The position numbers and the translations under genes were made by a program. The notes beneath the pieces are model-generated. The model saw nothing but the letters and a program-made list of their open reading frames with translations, did no database searches and was not told the origin of the DNA. Shown piece by piece: positions 1-11,501 of a stretch of DNA of 64,000 bases. How positions within the stretch are numbered: position 1 is the first letter of the stretch; every line of letters begins with the position of its first letter. Source of the DNA: Russula earlei (lineage: Eukaryota > Basidiomycota > Agaricomycetes > Russulales > Russulaceae); contig JAGFNK010000004.1 of NCBI GenBank assembly GCA_025769875.1, positions 125,001-189,000 on the forward strand, written 5' to 3'.

Positions 1-2987
1 TGGATAGCGCCTGGTCAGCGGGCCTCAGGGCTTTATCCTGTCGCCGAGAGATCTAGTCAGCATAATAGTCCTTTACACCAGGCATCGGCCAACCAGGTGG
101 CCCCTCAACGCAACATGTCTACTCCGCAACAGAACTACTTACCTCCTTCGACAACACCGCAGCCGAATTTAACCCAAACGCCACACGTCTCCGGGAATGG
201 TTTACCGCTCCCTGGGGTGCTCTCACAGATGACTGGTACCGGTGCTCCACCGCAGCAGTCGCCTCAAATTCCTTCGCAACTACCCATTCAGCCCAATAAA
301 ATACCCCCATTAACAGAGGATCGGTTCAAAGCTGTCTTTTTACAGTATAGGGCCACTACTGGTATCAGGCTTAGTGAACGTGATCTGATGATTGAAGGCC
401 GACAGATCAATATCTGGGCTTTGCATAAAGCAGTATTCTTGCGCAATGGCTTTGATTCCGTACGTCTTTCGCTAATCAGTTGGTTGAGGCACCGACCGAC
501 GTCTTTGTCAGGTAACCACAAACGACGAGTGGCCTGTTATTGGGGCTGCTCTGGGATTCCCTTCGTTTACAGGTGGAGATGCTGGTCAACCTGCACGTTG
601 TGCACCTGCAGTAGCGCTCCGATTGCACCAAATATACAACGAAGTTTTACGCCACTTCGATCAAGCTTACATCAATAGTGTTATTACTCGGTTGAGGAAC
701 TCGCAGGCATCAGGTCAGATGCCTCAAATACCTCCTCAACCTGCGCAAACACAAGCACTGCCACATCAACCCACGGAGGCGGATTATAAGGCACTTTTGG
801 CCAGCATCACATCCGAATCCTCCGTTATGAATTCGGATGCGATGAGCATCCTGCCGCGGTTCTCGCATACATCTGGTGCTGATCTAGAAGCACACCGGGT
901 TCCGCAAAATGTGATTGCATTCGTGGAGCAGAATCGGGAGCATTTGCAACGTGCGGCACAAGATCAGAAAGGCTTCCGCGCGGGTCTTACGTCCACGAAG
1001 AATCAACCTCTCGACAACACTCAGGTCAACCAAGCATCTGCTCATCAAGCATTAGCGCGCCCTCCCCAGCTCATTCCTGGCAACCAGGGGCTTCAACAGT
1101 TGCCACGGCAGGCTTCAGCCCAAGGGCCAGGAAAGTCCACCACGTTGCCACCCGGTCAGCCATTTAACACCGCCGTTGGCCCTCTCTCCCGCGTATCGGC
1201 TTCACAGTCGATGAGCGCATCTGGCATGCCGTCGATGGGCTCCCAGATAGCTGGTTCTAACCCGAATGGCGTAGCACAGGGTCAGGGAGGAGCCATGTCC
1301 GTACCAATGAATCCGGCTGCTATGAACAGTGTCGCTTCTGGTTCAATCCTCCCCCAACCTGCAGGGCCGATGCAGATACGGCGACCAACAGCAGAAGAAG
1401 TCGTTGCTGCGAAGCGATGGGTGGATGAACAGAAGAGAATGGCTTTCAATCGCGGTTAGTCTAGTCTTGTCTGTTCTATACTCTGATTTTCTAATTCTTT
1501 CCCTTTTCATGCCAGACTTTGACGGAGTCGCTGGCTACCCCGCAACTCCAGAGAGTGACATTCAAGAATACCATCGCAATCTGGAACGTCTTGATCACGC
1601 ACTTGCCAATATTGAGAAGTATATTCATATTGCCTTTGCCGTGTTGAAGAAAGAAGACGTCGTCCAAAGGATGTTCACCATGGTGAGCCAAATTACTCGT
1701 CGTGAGATTGCATTTCATTCGGCTGAATATATGTAGATGGCGTCTGCGAAAGTTCAGTTGGAAGAATTTAAGAAGCCCAAACCGCGATACGTGCTCGAAC
1801 TTCACACAATCCGGGGAATGATACAGGAAGCAGATAATATGGATAAAGGTTTAAAGACAGTCCTTGGCCTTAGGATGCACCCCCAGATGATGCCCCCTGG
1901 TGGCGTCCCTTCGGCATCGCAACCCCCTTTACAGCAACCTTCAGCGGCCGCTCTACCGCCATTCGTCCCTCCTATCCCACCGACCGCGCCTCCAGTGGCT
2001 ACGACCTTGTCACGCCCTCCACATGGTCTCCCCTTGCAAACGTCGCAACACAGAAAGAAGTTATCCCAGTCGCAGGCTCCTGGGGCAGCGATATCCACCC
2101 CTACCCCACCTCCAATCCCAACTACCTCTACTCCGACTCCACAAGCCACGACTCCTGGTATTACGGCACCATCTCCTCAGACCCCGAAGTCTCCCAAAGG
2201 GAAAGCTCCGAAGCCGAAGCAACCGGGTCGTCGCAAGGCCTCGACGAAGGCCAACAGCCTCGAAACCCCGCAATCTGCACATTCAGCCTCTTCCATTCCT
2301 ACAGCTTCGACGCCTGAGGATGCGAAAGGGGGTGTGAAGAGGGTTCGTGAAGATGAGACCGACGCGCCCACACCGGGTGTTACGTCGGCGCCATCGCCGA
2401 AGAGGACGAAACCTGATTGGGAAGGAGCACCCAATGAGGAAGTTCGAAAGCGTGACGAACAAGCTGAGAATGTGAAGACTGACGAACAAGCCATGGCATT
2501 CGTTGAGCACGTCACAAAATTTATTGACGAGAATCCAGAGTCTGCTGAGGCAGCCTCGAGTGCCTTAGAAGCGATCCTTCGTACCTACCCGCCAGCACCA
2601 GATATGGAAGACCCAATGGTCCCAACATCCTTCAGCTTTGGTGATCTTCCACCAACATCCCCGCCACATGCAACCGGCCACGATATCTTTGGAGACTTTA
2701 TTGACTACACGGCATTTGAAGACACCCCTACCCCGGATCTCGTTGCGGGTTCGTCTACGAATCCCAGCCCAGAGTCCGCGTCTGATCAGGACCACCCTCA
2801 TACGGGCCGCGCAGGTCCTTCTCCCCAGATTTCTAACGCAAAAGTAGAGGACGCATATGATTTACTTCGACCGACGGTTTGGCAGGAAATTGCAGGCGGA
2901 GACCAGATGTTCCATCAAGCACAAGGATGGAGATGGGACGGTCCAATGGAAACGCCAGATCAAGCATGGGCTATCTCCACTTCATAG
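1..2987 (+). CDS. ARID/BRIGHT domain protein, Swi1-like (5' end missing)
   Basis: Probable DNA-binding subunit of a SWI/SNF-type chromatin remodeller, acting in the nucleus. The reading frame is open from the window edge, so the N-terminus is missing. A Gln/Pro-rich leader is followed by an ARID-like segment beginning LTEDRFKAVFLQYRATTGI. It continues across an intron (about 475-514) into TTNDEWPVIGAALGFPSF and ends near LRLHQIYNEVLRHFD. Two more introns are clear: about 1457-1511, and 1682-1736, which joins RMFTM to MASAKVQLEEFKK. The C-terminal half is low-complexity Pro/Ser/Thr with basic patches, then an acidic tail. The ARID call rests on the spaced hydrophobic and aromatic pattern. Assignment to Swi1 rather than another ARID protein is inference. 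Confidence 0.7.
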
Positions 2988-4033
2988 ACAGGGAGGCATC
3001 AGTTCTTCCCTACCTGACACCGGTTTGTACCTATCTATTAATTGCTTCTCTTTCATTTCCTGTCTTGTGTTTATCGCCTGTTCAATTATCGTATGACCGT
3101 TCCCCTCCCCATTTGTGGATTTAGTTGGATTTCGCCCATGTGCTCATTTTTTGCGGTTCAAGTGCTATCCCCCCCAATCCCCCCATCCGCTTCATTTTCA
3201 TTCGTACATATTCACGTTGCTCGTTCCGTATTCTGAGAATCTCTATCTCCTTGTCAGTTGCTCTCTGTATTCTTACATGTTGTTTGGCTTGCTTTGGATA
3301 CCGAGGATCCCTGCTGATGTTGTGATGAGTACATCTAAAACGCGGACAAAGTACCTCCTTATCTTACCAAAGTGTAGCACTGTCCGGTGCATGAGTTTGA
3401 TTGGGATGACTTTTCGCTCCTTGGGCTCACCTACTCCTGTGGGCTTGGGCTGCCGTTGACACTCCGCGTACTCTCCGCGTCCAAAAGGATACCAGCTGGC
3501 TTTTTTTTTCTCTGCAGCAGCTGTTGCGTGACACCGCGTGCGCAACAGGTCCGGTATTAATAATCTCTTCCTGCCGACACCCGTACTTCGCGGAGGAGTT
3601 GGTCGTCGCGGCATGGCTTGGGAGCGCAAGTCCGGTTCGGATACCAATCCCTGCGTCACTGCGCGGATCTCTGACTCGGAGAACCGTGCGTTCCGGTAGT
3701 TGGTGCCGCTGCCCACTCGTACTCAGCTGCTGACGGATACCTCGGCTGATGAGGGGATAACTTGCCCCGGGGTGGGACCCAGTCCGGTCCGATGTGACCG
3801 GCTGACTGTTTGCTTGTATGTCTGAAGTACCAGCGTATTCGAGAAAGGGGGGAAAGGGGAAGTTGGCGCAGATTAAGGGAATCATTATATCATATCAATA
3901 CAGATCAGCTGGCGATGGAATGCTCGACTTAAGGCTACAAAGCGTACGGGCAAGAAGGGGTCCTATCCACAAGAACGCAGGAAAAAAAAAAAAAAAAAAA
4001 GAAAAAAAAAACAATAAATAATATTAGAAGTTG
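2988..4033. other. Convergent intergenic region, no gene seen
   Basis: This lies between the stop of the ARID gene and the stop of the minus-strand splicing-factor gene. It starts T/C-rich, as expected for a fungal 3' UTR, and ends in an A-rich run at about 3979-4014, which on the minus strand is a T-run just past the neighbour's stop. Open frames at 3273-3885 show no domain or codon pattern and I do not support them. Confidence 0.5.
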
Positions 4034-5317
4034 TCAGGTCTTTCGTGGAGCGATGCCGGTGGCAAGGCGTCCTGCGCCTTTCCGAGAGACAGATTGGGCG
4101 AGGGCGTCCATGCTACCAGCACCAGCGCCGGCCACCGTGCGCCGTGCGCTGTTCGACAGTATGCGAGCGCGTAGCGACGAGGCCGCGTTCGACGCCGTGG
4201 GCTCCAATGAGGTCGAAGCTCCCCGCCGCGCCGGTTGTGCGGGAAGTAGGGGGGTTTCCAGCGCCAGCTTGCGCTTTCTACTGGCATTCTCCTCCGCTCG
4301 CGCGGCGCGTCCCCTCGCCCACTCGTGGCGCGCCTCTGCGACCGCGTCTGCGTCGTCTGCACGCTCCAGGGCGAGCTCGGTCGGGAGGCCATATTTCTCC
4401 TTGAGGCTTTTGTCCGCCTCTGCGAGCGCTTGCTCCAGCTTTTTCTCGGCGCGGAAGCGCTTGCGCATGCGCTGGGAGTGCGTGTATGGGTCCTCGTTGT
4501 AGTGCGCAGACAGATCCTCGAGCTGTTCGAGCCGCGGCGCCTGTACCTTGTTGGCGTGCGTCTGCGCATCAGTCGACTTTTCTAGCGCGGCGAGCGGATC
4601 GACGGGCTCTGTCTTGCCTTCCGTGTCTGTCGAAGAGGTGAGCGTGACTGGTAAGGCATGCACAGGACGAGAGGAGAGGGACGAAGTTGGCAGACCTAGC
4701 ACGGCGAAGCCCCCGTTCTCAGCTGGGTCCCAATCTTCTTCCTTTCTTCGTGCGCCAGAGACAACAATGTAGCGCGTATTCTGCGCGAGATACAAAGTCG
4801 GGGCTTAAGAAGCTTGTACTGGGAAGAAGGAGTGGATGGGCGCACCTGAGGGTCGGTCTGAATTTCGAACCAGCCACTGCAAAGATGGCACTTGCATCGA
4901 AAAGAAAATATGGGCGTAGAGTAGTACATTCCGATCTTCTTCTTCTCCGCATTATACCGAACGCCCATGCCAATGTGGGCCTCGCACGTTCCGCTGAGTG
5001 TAGCCTGTGTGAGCGGTGATATCATGGTCGAGAGATGCCCGTGTCTTACCACCATATGTTAAACGGAAGCTCAAAGCGGGTAATCAGAATACCCTGATCA
5101 AGCTTCCGGGCTCTGTCTCCAAGAGCATGCTTGCCTATCCATGGATGAGGACTGAGACTGTGGATGATGGGAAGTGTTCAGGGCACGGACCTCTGTACGC
5201 ATTAAGACTTTTATGCTTGGCATCATCGTAGTCGGGCGGGTAGTATTTATTAAAGCCTAGGAGTCAATAATGAGAAATGCCCTGTGAACGATTCAGCGAA
5301 GGCACCTTGCCTTGCAT
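4034..5317 (-). CDS. Saf4/CCDC130-like splicing factor (CWC16/Yju2 family)
   Basis: Nuclear splicing factor of the CWC16 family, which associates with the spliceosome. The conserved N-terminal half can be assembled from five exons: GFNKYYPPDYDDAK, then SLNAYR joined to GKHALGDRARKLDQGILI, then ITRFELPFNIWCGTCEAHIG, then YNAEKKKIGMYYSTPIF with the second Cys pair (CKCHLC), then NTRYIVVSGARRKEEDWDP. The two Cys pairs form the family's zinc site. The family-typical MQG start lies in a 12-nt first exon whose ATG is at 5317-5315, giving MQGK before GFNKYY. The C-terminal half is charged and helical, usual for CCDC130 rather than Yju2/CCDC94. It is divergent from uS10 across 145 bp. Confidence 0.88.
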
Positions 5318-5462
5318 GATGTCTTGATGACTGACTTGACAGACGCAGCGGACGGGCGCTGAGTGAGACGACCGCGGCATTCTCCGTAAGCAACTATAAG
5401 CTGCGAAACCTTAATCTTCAACCATCATCCTCGCTTCATTTTCAGTCACCTCTGTCTCTAAC
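5318..5462. promoter_or_regulatory. Short divergent promoter, Saf4-like gene / RPS20
   Basis: Only 145 bp separate the two start codons. The RPS20-proximal side is strongly pyrimidine-rich (about 5415-5462), as is common just upstream of fungal ribosomal-protein start codons. No TATA box is evident. Confidence 0.5.
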
Positions 5463-6013
5463 ATGAGTTACGTCGCTAAGGGCGAGAAGGAATACGATGC
5501 CGCCGGCGCCGTGCCTGCCGCAAAACTTCACAAAATTCGCATAACCCTCACCAGCAGCAACGTCAAGAACCTTGAAAAGTGTTCGTCATTCCCGTCTTGC
5601 GTGTCTGCCGTCGCGTGGTCATGCTCAACGCGCGAATAGTCTCAAACGACCTCATCAACCGCGCCAAGGACAAGCAACTTCGCGTGAAGGGTCCCGTCAG
5701 ACTCCCCACCAAAGTCCTCAAGATCACCACTCGTAAGACCGTATGTCGCGTACGATTCCTGCGCGCGCGTCCGTCATCAGACCTCGTCTCTCTTCCCCTA
5801 GCCTTGCGGTGAGGGTTCCAAGACCTGGGATCGTTACGAACTCAAAATTCACAAGCGCCTCATCGATCTGCACTCTTCGAGCGAGATCGTCAAACAGATT
5901 GTGAGCGTGTTTATGTTATCCTTCCGTTTTTGAACGAGGTTTTAAATAAAGCGCTCCAGACGAGCATCAGCCTGGAACCTGGTGTCGAGGTCGAAGTCAC
6001 CATCTCTGCTTGA
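5463..6013 (+). CDS. RPS20: 40S ribosomal protein S20 (uS10)
   Basis: Small-subunit ribosomal protein in the head of the cytoplasmic 40S subunit. The product starts [15 protein letters not shown], continues [18 protein letters not shown] and [19 protein letters not shown], then [13 protein letters not shown], and ends [23 protein letters not shown]. This matches the family end to end at about 120 residues. At least three introns interrupt it, near 5580-5638, 5742-5801 and 5900-5955. The stop TGA is at 6011-6013. An extended pyrimidine tract precedes the ATG. Nothing about it looks degenerate. Confidence 0.95.
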
Positions 6014-6807
6014 ATGTAGTGTACGCCTCTCGCAGGCGGTCATGTCGTACTCTGCATGAATGGCACTCGCATGACAATGAGTCTGGTGCATCGTCTCGAC
6101 GATTGTGACCCGTCCAATAACTGTATCGAACCATCGCCTTTCCCCTGACGACGCTCCGGTGAGCCTACGAGACAGATTATCGGGGTGAATCAGGGTGGAG
6201 GTGAAAGGCCGCTCGTCGTCCACTCAAGGTCTCAGACAATGCGGAAGCGATCTCGTTTTGCATTTGTTGAGGCTATCACTTTTTAGGGCTTGGAACCTGA
6301 GTCGGTGCGGTTGATCGCTAGTTAGTCCTGAATTGAGCAGTGTGCTCTTGTCATTGTTAAGTGTTTTATTATATTCCCGAGAGACGGCCTCGATCTCTGT
6401 TTCGCATTTACAAAAATGGGGAGTTCCTCTCCGCTTTTCCATCTTTGGTCTCAGCTCGCCTTGGATCAGTCAAGCACAACATGAAGGGTGGGCGATCAAC
6501 ATGACTCGGGAGCACATTGGAGAAGCACTTATTGATCGCCGTCGGGGTGCTAGGCATAGCGAAAACAATGTCTGCGAATGAGTGTACGTGCGATGCGATG
6601 AGGATACGCGCTCGCTTAAGTGTGTTGTGGTGGTGGATGGTGGATCGAACGAACGAGCGGGGATATAGAATGGATACGAAAGCATTTCAGTGTATGGTTT
6701 GTATGGTATGTGTGGAGGAATCGTCAATGCATGCCCCCCCCCCCTCCCCCCCTCCCAGCCTGGGCCAGTAAGCCAGCCAGCCAGCCAGCCAGATCTCTCT
6801 CTCTCTC
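6014..6807. other. Convergent intergenic region with simple repeats
   Basis: This holds the 3' flanks of RPS20 and the minus-strand 5-phosphatase. Open frames of 70-110 codons here lack any recognisable motif. The last 90 bases before the phosphatase stop are low complexity. Confidence 0.5.
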
Positions 6808-6809
6808 TC
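6727..6809. repeat. Simple-sequence tract: poly-C, (AGCC)n, (CT)n
   Basis: C-runs at about 6734-6756 are followed by five to six AGCC units (about 6771-6792) and a CT-dinucleotide run (6794-6809). The tract abuts the stop codon of the minus-strand 5-phosphatase and so would lie in its 3' UTR. Confidence 0.9.
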
Positions 6810-9800
6810 AAACGTAAATCGCGTAGACCCCAATCACGGGCCGATGGTCGCTGCGCCCTTCGAGCCGACGCATCCCCCGGTCGTCCAGCGTCCTATAACT
6901 GAGACACGCCACGTCGCCCTTGCGATGGCGCGGCTGTGATGACTCGGTGGGCACTGTTGCTGCTGACGCTGACGCTCCAGCTCCATCAGACCCACCGCTT
7001 GGCACCGCCGATCTCGGCGCGGCCATCGCGGCATTCCTCGAGGAGGCAGACTCTACACCGAGACCGGGACCAAGGCCGGCGTCGGCGTCGGGGGCATCGG
7101 TGGAGGAAGTGGTAGCAGCGGCAGCGGCAGCTTCGGCCGCTTCCCTCGCCGCCTCGGCCTCGCGCGAGAGGAAGGAAAGCAGTCGCCAGCGCGGGAGACC
7201 TCGCCCGCCACCGGCCGCTGGTGTGGTGGCGCTATTCGCGCCGGTGGAGGACGAGGGCGCCGAAGACGACGACAACGACGTCGAGGCCGTCGTGGTGCTC
7301 GCGAGCGAGGACCGGGGCGTCTTTGCCATCGGTGACGGCTCGCGGCGCCACTGATCGGGATTGACGGCGAGCGCCGAGGGAGCCGTCAGCGTGCGCGTGG
7401 GGGTGTTCGGCGCGAGGCTGCCCCTTTGACCAGGAAAGCGGGGCGTCTGAGCGCTCCCCGCGGTACCGCCAGCGGGAGGGGCGAGCGAGAACGTTGGCTG
7501 TGAGGGGGTTGCGGGGTCCGCGATGTCGATCGAGCGCGGTCGTGTGCGTTTGCGCCGTGGCACGTATGGGGTGGGCAGGACTCGCGCCGCCCCGTCGGAA
7601 CTCGAGTCGGCGGTGGGCAGCGATGGAAATGATGTGGCAGAGGCGGTGTGGGGTGGCGTCATGGAGCGCAACGAGGTCGAGGACGAACGCCTGAGCGACC
7701 GCCACGCTTGCGCGAACAGGCTCACGGGGAGGCGCTGGGGCGTCCCATGAGAGTCGTCCTCGGGCTCCGGGTCGGGCTTGACGGTCGACTTGAAAAGGAT
7801 GCGGTCACACCAGCTCGGGACGCGCCTTTTGCTGCTCGAGTCGTACACCCCCTTATCGTCTTCGGTCTCCACGGTGCCGTCGCCGACGGATGGTGGACTC
7901 GGCTGCAGAGACGGTTTTAGCGGAGGCACAGACGCGAGGACACCATCAGTGGAGTTATCGGTTGATGATGTCGCACGCAGGCCTAGGAGCGGCGTCGTTG
8001 GGATACTCCGAGGGCTCTTGTCGCTTGCTCCAATATGCGGGGTAGGGGGTTTCCCTCGTCGCGATCGCGAGCGTATGATGCGTGGGGACGATGGAGCAGT
8101 GATGAGCTCGACCAACTTGGACTTTGCGCGTTGTGCGGCAGACATAGAGATACGCTTGACAAGCCCGCCGCTGTGTTGAGGATAAGCCATCCTCCTGCGG
8201 AGATAATCCGATTCTGCGCCAGAGTCATCATCTTCGTCTGACACCTGGTCAGGCTGAGAGAGGGTCGTCGCCACAGATGAAATGATAGATGAAAGTTCGC
8301 CATTTGTGCCATCGTCAGAGCTAACGTCACTGTGTGGGTCGTCGAGACGCCTTTCTGGTTCTGGCTGTTCGTCCGCCTCGGGGGGTTCTTGGCGATGTGG
8401 AATGGCCGCCTCCGTAGCCGCTTGTGTATGCTTGGAACGCTTCCGTTTATGTCTGATCGTGCGCAGGACATCGTATTTAAAGGTCGGCGGAAAGTCGATC
8501 GGAGCCTCACGAAATCCTACAAACGCTTGTCCGTTCCGCATGATGTTGTATAGCTGGTCAAAGGCGAGTGCCTGTGCGTACTCTAGAACAAGTCAATGAC
8601 CATCGCCCAGAAATGCAGAACAGAGCATCGTCATACCACGCCGGGAAATGAGCCAGTCTGCATGCAGTCGCGAAAGATCAAGACGAAAGTTGAGATCACC
8701 AAATAGAAATGTAAAGTCGAACCGGTCTGTGATATCTGGGGATAGCGTAATGTGAATTGACAAGGGGCGCAGATTAACGCAGTAACGCTCTGACCTTCAG
8801 CTACCATCCGTGGGTCATCCGGGTTAAGGAAATCGTCTACTGCCAGTTCATTCTACGCGGATGCTATCATTTAACTGAGACCGACAAAGGCGCCGTAAGA
8901 ACATACCTTAATTTTCGCTAGGTTGGCTAATCGATGAGGAACCTTGCCCTCGTGCGCTGCATCCAAACAGTATCAGGACCTGAGACGGCGTTCGGGAGAG
9001 AATGAAATCACCCGTTAGATGAGCGTTGACGAACAGCAGCGTCGTGTCGGCGATCTTCAAGCTGATCCCGACAGCACCCTTGTTGCCTACCCGCCCACCG
9101 ATAAGACCTGCGGTCACTGCGGACTTGGACGTGCCTTGACGGCCACACTTTCAACACCTTCCTCCGGCAATGTGTTGGAGGAAAAGACTGACCTCGCACG
9201 AGATGTTTGGCACCGCGATGTACAAATATCGCGAGGTAGATCCCCATCAGACGCTCCTTTACGAGCATCTCGTATGGGCCCCTTGTTCCCGACTTGAAAC
9301 GACGCCTCATGTCGCCAGTCGAATGCGAGGGTCCCAGCTCAGGATGCGGGCTCTTGTCCCTCGCGCGTGCAGCCGGGGCCGACAACGGTCAGTCCATGAA
9401 CGAAAAAGTCCTCGAGGATGGACGTCCAGCCAGAGTGGTGAGGGGCGGGCTCATCGTCACGTTGCTCGGACCTCGAAGGACGTCTCTCGAACGGAGGGTC
9501 AGAGGGCTCTTTCTCGTCATTGTCGCGGTCTCTGTCTTTCTCCTTCTCTTTGTCGCCACCCCCCAATTTAAAAGCCTGCGCCAAGGCCGAGTGGTATGCC
9601 CGATAAGCTTGGGCACTCCTGTCCGGCGCTAGGCGATGTGAATCTAGAGTGCATGAGAAACGAAAAGATGGCGCACATGACGACGAGATGATATGTATGC
9701 TCTGAATCATGAGGGACTTGAGGAAGACCCTTGGAGACATGGTCTTCCGGCGGTGCATTGTAGATGGGAACGTGTCCCAGGAGCTCCTGCAGGTCGCCCT

Positions 9801-9971
9801 GAAACACGGGTGGCTCGTGAGAACCGGACGTACCGGCCACCGAAATGAGGAATAAGGTACCTTGGGGAGGGACTCGTGCATGTTCCATGTCACAATGCGG
9901 ACTTTGAGGAAGGTTGGCTGTCGTGGAGGCGCTTGTGATGGAGCAGTGGATGATGATTGGCATGTTTCCAT
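6808..9971 (-). CDS. Inositol-polyphosphate 5-phosphatase (IPPc domain)
   Basis: Phosphoinositide 5-phosphatase removing the D5 phosphate from PI(4,5)P2-type lipids. IPPc motifs appear in order: KVRIVTWNMHESLPK, then a spliced GQECPSLSG segment with the metal-binding Glu, YEMLVKERLMGIYLAIFVHR, VTAGLIGGRVGNKGAVGIS, FLFGDLNFRLDLSRL, FREAPIDFPPTFKYD, KRRVPSWCDRILFK and SDHRPVIGVYAIYV at the C-terminus. Catalytic GDLNFR, WCDRI and SDHRPV are intact. Two long Ser/Pro/Thr-rich inserts sit inside the domain, before and after WCDRILFK. The start chosen is ATG 9971-9969, ten codons before the PP-rich lead into the domain. Reading requires dropping one extra base near 9570-9573 (AAAA on the plus strand) and probably one more near 9340-9385. 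Confidence 0.9.
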
Positions 9972-10372
9972 CGGAGGACAGGTGAGCTGATAATGGGCTC
10001 TGTGGGAGGAGAGCATGCAGGCGTGTGAGCAGGGCTGTTCAGAGCGTGACGATGTCAGCGAAGGGGCTCGAATACGTGGCGCTAAAAGGCGCGCCTGGTC
10101 GCGATGGGCCAGCCTCTGGCGATGCGGGCGAGTCTGAGGGAGGTACTGCGGTGCATGAAAAGTGTCGGGTGAGTGTGAGCAGTCTGGGGAGAGCGACGAG
10201 TGAATGAGACGCATGAGATACGCAGGAAAAGTTGGGGGTCGCTTGTCGTGTCGTCGGGAAAAGGCTAATAATATAATAACATAACACAATCACGTCACAC
10301 GACAACCAGGATCTCTTTCTACTACTACGACAAATACAAGAGATGAAACAACGACCCCCGATTCTACCAAAC
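9972..10372. other. Intergenic region between 5-phosphatase and SH3 gene
   Basis: About 400 bp between the phosphatase start and the SH3 gene stop, both on the minus strand. It should contain the phosphatase promoter and 5' UTR. I see no TATA box and no conserved open frame. Confidence 0.45.
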
Positions 10373-11331
10373 TCAGAATATGGCGTCCACAATACCGCCG
10401 CCAATCGCAGCACCTTGACAAGATCAATCTCAGTCGCTATCGATAGTCGATGCTCGTGGAAACCACAGACCTGCACCAAAACCTACGCCACCAACAGCAG
10501 AGGTCGCCAGCTGTGTGGACGATCATTCGAGTCAGTTCGGTTCAAATCGCAGACACGCACCACTTGGCCGAGACCGCCAAAGCGATTGGATTTGGGTGGT
10601 TGGCTTGGGGGCGCTTGCTGGACCATAACCTGCTGCGGTGGAGGTTGACCTGGCGGGCCCATGTACTGATTATACACTGGCATTGGCTGAGGTTGATATC
10701 CCCCTTGGGGAGGCCCATCATAGGCGGGCTGGTAGGGTGCGGATGGGGCACTGTTATACGGCACAAGAGAAGGCGTAGGGGCTACCGCCACGGTTTCACT
10801 TGGCGGGGGGTATGAGGGAGGGCCGACAGGCCGAGAGACCTTCTCAACATAACTGGAGGGGAAGAGTCCCTGCCTTCCGTTGACCTTGCCAGTCCACCAA
10901 TCTGAATTCGTTTCAGGCGACCACCTCGATGATATCACCCGCGCGGAAGGACAGATCATTGGATTCCTGGAGCAGACGTCTGTCAGCGCTTAGGCAGCGG
11001 AGAGGCACGGGGAAAGGGTTACAGATCCGTCCTCGTTGTAGGCCCAGAGGGCTTTCGCTCGCTGCACGGCAGAGGGCGGTTGGGATATGCGGCGAGGGGG
11101 GGGGACCGATGGTGGTCTAGGGGAACGATCATTCTCGGTCGACGACTGGGACAGAGGAGGTGGAGATGGCACTGTCAAGCGTCTCGTCTGTTCTGTGAGA
11201 TCGCGGAGGGCGACATCACTTGGGGTTGGGAGCTGGGAAAGGATGCGCTGTCCGACAAGAGGAGAGATCTCATTCTGCGCGATGAGGAACTCGATGTTCT
11301 GGCGAGTCTGAGATACGATATGAGCCATCAT
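10373..11331 (-). CDS. SH3-domain actin-regulating protein, Pin3/Lsb1-type
   Basis: Probable Las17/WASP-binding SH3 protein of cortical actin patches. The N-terminal helical region starts MMAHIVSQTRQNIEFLIAQN. The SH3 domain spans an intron: AVQRAKALWAYNEDG, then DLSFRAGDIIEVV, NSDWWTGKVNGRQGLFPSSY and VEKV. The ALxxY, WW and P-S-Y ligand-binding residues are present. A Pro/Gln/Tyr-rich stretch follows. Two small 3' exons complete the typical tail: FGGLGQ, LATSAVGGVGFGAG and AAIGGGIVDAIF, with stop at 10375-10373. This Gly-rich ending is characteristic of fungal Pin3/Lsb proteins. The gene is divergent from Nup159. Confidence 0.85.
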
Positions 11332-11501
11332 GGCTGAAGGGTGAGGGTGATGAGGTGACCGTTGTGGTGTGCATTTCTGGCACTTTGTTGGGAGGGCAAA
11401 CGCACCGCCGCACCGCCTCGTCCACGTGTTCCCCTTCGCGTGAGGCGCGCTTTGTCGAGCTCGGCTCGAGCGAGCAAGGCTTTCTTGTATGCAGCAATAT
11501 C
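11332..11501. promoter_or_regulatory. Divergent promoter, SH3 gene / Nup159
   Basis: 170 bp between two opposed start codons. No TATA box is evident on either strand. Confidence 0.4.

Noticed and set aside
3273..3885. Overlapping minus-strand open frames of about 150 codons after the ARID gene
   Set aside because: No conserved motif, no matching splice structure, and located where two 3' UTRs should meet.
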